From contig NC_068360.1 of the NCBI RefSeq assembly GCF_020536995.1, positions 85,016,663 through 85,080,662 of the forward strand: 64,000 nt of DNA, read 5' to 3'. Position 1 is the stretch's first letter; each line of letters begins with the position of its first letter. The position numbers were made by a program, and so were the translations under genes. Source of the DNA: Dreissena polymorpha (lineage: Eukaryota > Mollusca > Bivalvia > Myida > Dreissenidae). The notes under the pieces are model-generated. The model saw nothing but the letters and a program-made list of their open reading frames with translations. It had not been told where the DNA came from and did no database searches. Shown here piece by piece: positions 58,449-64,000 of this stretch.

Positions 58449-59980
58449 AACACGCCGGTTATGCGGATACTTTGATAACGGATAGCACTTCGATAACAGA
58501 GAACAACAAAAGTTATTCAGCTTTTTGCTTTTATGTTCTGTTCATATGGTTTTCAAATGGACAAACAGCATTGTTTGGTCGATTAATGGTATAGCACTTC
58601 GTATTGTGAAGAAAGAAATTCGCGGAAAAACTGTTAGTGTATCACAATGGCAGAATTCGCTGTGGAATACTGTTATAGTAAGCAGGCAATGCATAACAAT
58701 GTATGTACTGAAGTAAACTAAAAACGAATTATTGAAATATTTCGTATCCCTTTGGAATATGATTATGATTTTGTATAAATGTGAAAGATAAATGTGAAAC
58801 TCATTCGATATGTCTGATGAGTACAGTCTATATGACCATAAATTTTCCAGTTTTCGAGTCACCCAACCGCCGGATTGTACACGAGCTTATACATTTTAAC
58901 TAACGTTCCTTTAAGCGACACGGGTGATCTAAGCATGTGTTATTATGTCCTAATGACTGCACTAAGGCCATTTACTTATATATTAGAGAGCATGTCAGCA
59001 GCATTGCTGGCCCTACATTCTTGTAACTCAACCAATAAAATGAGTTAGGGTCAGGTGAATCGCACTTCGAGTTAACGTTATCATTGCGTAAAAGTAAGTG
59101 CTCCCTATAAGCAGAGCTCAAGATAAAGGGAGTTTTCCATTCTCTTATTAATTGTGTGGCTAGCAAATAGTATCGTCTTGATGATGCGATTCTAATGAGT
59201 ACCAACGACATAGGATATTATGAAGAACAAATTTAAGGTGTATTTCCTCTTAAAGACCGCTTCGCTCCTGTTATTTAGAGCTCTGATATAAGTAAAATTA
59301 AACACGATCGTGTTGATCCACATTATCTGTTTTATGTTCATCTCTCTGAATCTCAAGTTACCACTAAAAAACAAGTTCATTATGTAGACCATTATTTCCG
59401 GTCGTCACTTGAAATATTTTTGTTCGGAAATAAGAATTCTAATCTTATTAAAAAATGCAATAATTTTATCAGAAGTATAAATTCATTACTCAGTAGGGAT
59501 AAATATATATATTTTCATGGTAAAAAACACTCTTTTTATTCCAATATTTCGCCCAAATGGGCTTTATCAAGGTTTACAAATATTAATTTACTACATCTTT
59601 TTTCTGTCTTGTACATCAATCATTGATGTACAAGACAGAAGAAAAGATGTAGTAAATTTATATTTATAAACCTTGATAAAGCCCATTTGGGCGAAATATT
59701 GGAATAAAAAGAGTATAAATTCATTGTTATGATATTTATGAAAACAAACAACGCAATTGGTTATATTTCACGTGTGTTTGTAATTCAGTTCTGCATAGAT
59801 TAACCAATGTGTCGCGCTTGACTATGCACATTGATTCGTATTTCAACATGTTTGGTAAGGAAAGCCATAATAAACATAAATGCATTTTAGGTAGAACATA
59901 AAACTCGGTTATCAGAGTGCACAATTTGTTTAAAGTCTCCGTTATCCGAAGTGTCCTTTATCGCGAATCAAAGTGTCTAC
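58449..59980. mobile_element. Possible DNA-transposon remnant with inverted ends
   Basis: The left block (actttgataacggat ... gcacttcgataacagaga) and the reverse complement of the right block near 59930-59975 (actttgattcgcgataaag ... cacttcggataacggaga) are similar, suggesting diverged terminal inverted repeats about 1.5 kb apart. No transposase is readable. Confidence 0.3.
59488..59711. repeat. Near-perfect palindrome flanked by 14-bp direct repeats
   Basis: Arms of about 93 bp (59529-59620 and 59622-59714) meet at tacatcaat-c-attgatgta with essentially no loop. They include ttccaatatttcgcccaaat and its inverse atttgggcgaaatattggaa. The 14-mer agtataaattcatt occurs at 59474-59487 and again at 59712-59725, as expected of a target duplication. 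Confidence 0.9.
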
Positions 59981-59984
59981 AATT

Positions 59985-62900
59985 TCATGGATACCACCTA
60001 TTCAAACACGCTCTATCTTTGTTTATATTCCATTGAATACTATCAAAATTTCAATATTTGAAGCACGGTGATTACTCTACATGCTTGAATATCAAACAAT
60101 TTCTTGCAATATTTCTAAGTAGTTTTATTTTGTTGAAATGTTTACTGTTCATCCAGTTCATGCTGTTGTACGACCGAAATTTTTATTTTTGGGGCAAAAA
60201 TCTACCATTCTTCCGTGTGTTTTTTTCTTCCCAAGAGACAATGATACCCAATTTATCAACTCTACTAAGTGCCTTGGTTTAATCACTTACCTTTAGGATA
60301 TAACTTTTTGTTAAACTGCGTGGCTATTGCTTTTCTCTGTTATTGAATTGCCATCGGTTTGCCATAGAAGTATTCGCATTACCAGCGTGAATAAGCGATC
60401 GCTTCGCTCACGTGACCAAATTATTAGAAAACCACTAGCAGACGACGCGCTGTATATTTTCCTTAAGTTGTGAAATAACGATGCGTATTTACACAGTTTT
60501 AATAGCACACATATTTATAAACCAAAATCGTATTCGCCTCAATAAACACGACTATTGAGTACGAATTAAGATTAAGCGTACATGTCAGGCTTCGAAAAAA
60601 GTTTACTATAGAGACATCGAGCGTGAATCACGTTACTGTTACATATAATTAAATAATGTTTCGTACCAACAAGAGTCAAATTTTAATTTATATAAAATAC
60701 AAATAAAAAAACAATAGCAAATTAACCCGCGTTTTGTTACATTGCCATAATAGTTCCGATATGCATTTAAGATTTTAATAAAGTGAACAGTATATTCTAA
60801 TCCATGAATGAAAGTTAGATATACAGAATACCTTACTAATATTTATATAATAGCGTAAATCTTACCTCTAGTTTCACTGCTAATATGATTTTCAACTTCT
60901 CCAGAGTACCTTAACTTGAGAATTGGATCAATACTAAACACACACATCACTGGCTAAAGGTAGAACGGCGATTCATGCGATTTGCCAATCCAAAGTTTTC
61001 CAATACCTAATGTACTGAACTGTAACATAATGGTCCTTTTATGTGCATTGATGCGTAGGTATTCACATTAAGTTGAAAGGATTGTAAAGAAATCGTGTTA
61101 AATTTCAAGGATCTAAATTCAGCTCTTTTAAACAATGAATACAAAAAGCTTGCGGAAATAGACTGCAAGATATTATAACGTTGTAGAATCCAATATAAGG
61201 GAACATACCTTAAGAAAGTATTGTTAATTGAACAAGGTGATTGTATTCCCTTCGTAACAGAACAGTATAGTTTGTAACCGAGGATTCCTCGATTTATTAT
61301 TTTAATTTCAACATCATGTTTAACTAGCTAATACCAGACCAATTCCTGGGTTGAATGTTTGTTAGTTTATTTGAGAAGTGAAGGCATTATATTATTTCAC
61401 GTATCCCGGAGGACGTGCAAACTATTTGTGTACATGTCAGGACCTAAGAAAAAAAACGTGTGTATTACAATCATGTCGTAATATATTAACAGGCCAAGTA
61501 AGAGTACTTTTTGCAGTTCCGTTGTCAACTGGCGAATGCACAACGAGCCATCGTTCTCATGGCGTTGTTATTAACTATTAAGGCTATACAACCTATTGGT
61601 TTATGTTCAATACATCCGGGCACTGATTCACTACACTGATTAGTACATAATTGTTTGACAGGCGCACACATTTTCAATTTATTTAAAAAAAGGCTGACAA
61701 AAATGTATATCAGTAGCTTCTTGTAATATAGTTAATGAATGTTTAGACACTTTCATATTTCAATATATTTATTTCCCTACAACAAATTATAATGACATGC
61801 GTAAGTCTATGATGTTACTATCTTCTTGAAACATGGCTCAGAAATTAAATCAGGTCATTGGACGATTTAAACTAATATAAATCGAACAGCATTTATATTC
61901 ATTTTTAAGTAATTTAGCATTTAGCGACCGTCTGCATCAATACATAAATCACGGGCTTAGCTTTTTTATTCGCTATAGGAACGTGCATATATATGTTAGG
62001 AAAAACAATAATTGCCAAACATGCAATGATGAATGGAAGGAAGAGTGGTCTATCTCGGCCGTGTTATGTCTACTTATCGGTAAAGATATATTTCATTACA
62101 TAAAATGGACCCTTACATTAAGCATTATATTATTTTCTTGTATACATTTCGTAAAACCGCGATTTAGCTTACGATAGATGTTCGTTAAAACAGTATAAAC
62201 GCCACTGGTGAAGATTATATACAGCTGGGAACCAGCGAATACTATTAATGATTGGCAAAACGATACACATGCAGATTTTTTTATATTTTTATAATCTGCA
62301 GAAAATCGGATGATTATGGTGTTAATTACGTAATAAAAAATCGAGCGTAATGGCATCGAGCGGTTTTACCCAGCAGATGTTCGTGGTTTGAGACGGGTTG
62401 TCGCTAATATTTTTGTAATAAAATTTCGTCATACACGAAAACATAATTTTAAAATATAAGCAAAGTATGTATTATATTATTTTAACATTTTTACATTTAT
62501 TAAACCCAATCTACCATCCCGACCTCCTATTAACACATACTTAATATAAGAGCTAAGAACAAACAAGGAAACGTAACGGATAATGTGGTTTACTGAAACC
62601 GTTCAAGTGTCACGATAATCCGGTGATTTGTAGTAATTTGCCAAATGGACGGCACTTTAATGTAAACCCGAGGTTCACTTGATCAAGTTAAACATCGGCA
62701 TTTCGGGAGTTACATCAAAGATTTAGTCTAACCGGAAAATAAATTGACAAACTCAAGAACCGACGGCAACAAAATAAAAACAAACGATTAGCACAGTAAA
62801 TACTCAATCATACGTGAAACCTTTACCAGATATTGTCAAACATTCAGTAAAAGTAAACTTACATATATGATATTATATTACGCTTAAGTGCTTCTATTTG

Positions 62901-64000
62901 AAGATGACATTGTGGATTTTTACGAGCACTGAAGCGTTTTGTTATAACGAGCGCGTTTATCACCTAATGTGTATATATGTGAATGATTTCAGCGTCGCGA
63001 TTGAACTTTATACACTAGGTGTGCTGAATGTGAAATGGCATGTACACACGTTTAAAATTGTCGCGGCTTTTGTTAGAAAAAAATAGCGATTTTGACATCA
63101 TCTTTTTTGTCTGTTACATTTCGGTGGTTTTAATGCACGCATTAGAATTTGCGGGCCTTACTCATACTGTTACTATAATTTGAACTCCAGGTTTCAGGTG
63201 AATGAACAGTAAATGATACCGCATATTGTATCAATGTTAATGTAAGAAACGGCTGTATGTGTGCGCATTAATATCAGTTGGAGTATAAATTTTGTTTTTT
63301 AGTAGTGACTGAATCTAAAATCGGGAAAAAACGGCGATTTGTTATTTAACAACAAATGTATATGATATTTAGATAATAAATTAAAAAAGTAATCAATAAC
63401 AACAGGGATGTTGAGGACCAACCACCTTCCACGATGGAAATGTCTCCATTTGTGTGTGATGGCGACGTGGCTCGCCCTATACGGTAAGGATTGTTCACGT
63501 TTTTCCCTCAATATGTATTTTCTGTTAACTGTTGCTTAATGTCTACCTTAGTTTAGTGTTTCAAGTTTCATATCGAATGGTTGTTAGTTGTTCAGTAGGC
63601 TGAGTTTTTATGATGTCCTATTTTATTGAGTATTTTAGTGTTCAACTGTATGGATACATGTATCTAAGTGCAAAGTGCCCTGTGATTAAAGCATTAAGCT
63701 CTTAGTGCTGAACGTTATGATAAGAGTGTTAAACTTATCGTAATTTTTGTTACGTCCGTAGACAAAAGTAGAAATACCTCATAGTTCTTAAAGCTGAGTG
63801 GTGTGTAACGTATCCTACTAATGTGCGTCAGTTTTGTGCTATTTTTTTACTTTTCTTGAGTTTATTTACCGATTTCATGCCCTAAATATTACAGGGTATG
63901 TTTTAAAACTAACCTCAGCGAATGGCAGGGCTTGAATCCGAAAGTACTAGACATCTTATGTATGACTGGTGGCGTTGTATAAACCATGACAATACATTTC
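59985..64000. other. AT-rich non-coding stretch
   Basis: Short frames (for example 60058-60282, 61378-61581, 61983-62177, 62898-63086) show no domains. No RNA gene, satellite or exon series recognised to the end of the window. Confidence 0.4.

Overview
The window looks like nuclear DNA of a bivalve mollusc. It is AT-rich and gene-poor, with GT-AG introns. It carries repeats typical of bivalves: GGTCAAAGGTCAAGGTCAC arrays, an element with a (GGCGTC)n run and a tandem core, foldback MITEs with the 'CAGGCTAATCAGGGACGAC' motif, tRNA-derived SINEs, and a Mab-21/cGLR gene of the kind expanded in bivalves. A zebra-mussel-like species is my guess, not something the sequence proves. A 100-N gap (7945-8044) shows this is a scaffolded assembly. 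I saw no bacterial-style operons, CRISPR arrays, rRNA genes or retroviral elements.

Layout. 1-8 kb is non-coding, with a 300-bp higher-order repeat array at 1.39-2.09 kb. From 8 to 35 kb five copies of one secreted leucine-rich-repeat (LRR) gene lie head to tail on the + strand: A (8.05-8.33, fragment cut by the N gap), B (15.3-17.1, broken), C (21.3-22.9, broken), D (25.95-27.97, four exons, a single in-frame TGA) and E (33.2-34.8, two frameshifts). Between A and B lies a small TIR-like relic (12.9-13.15) with an N-myristoylation-type start. A 1.7-kb tandem-core mobile element sits between C and D.

From 37.5 to 47.7 kb there are three + strand remnants of one class-A GPCR family. The first keeps only TM6-TM7. 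The second is split by a 5'-truncated CR1/L2-type LINE (39.46-42.65). The third runs TM3-TM7 with one frameshift and has a 716-bp DNA element directly upstream. A 70-bp satellite interrupted by a pogo/Tigger-like relic lies at 43.8-45.3 kb.

From 49.9 to 55.0 kb is a nested repeat region: inverted TACTGTAAA ends 4.6 kb apart, a six-copy ~205-bp satellite inside an apparent intron, an orphan coiled-coil exon, an antisense C2H2 zinc-finger exon and a SINE. The SINE supplies the stop codon and last residues of the adjacent minus-strand Mab-21/cGLR-like gene (55.0-57.1 kb). From 57 to 64 kb I see only degenerate repeats, including a near-perfect palindrome at 59.5-59.7 kb.

Taken together, the recognisable host genes (secreted LRR proteins, a TIR relic, a cGAS-like Mab-21 protein) belong to families used in innate sensing in molluscs. 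The tandem, mostly broken arrangement points to rapid birth and death. The most speculative idea raised below is that the broken LRR copies act as a sequence reservoir for copy D.
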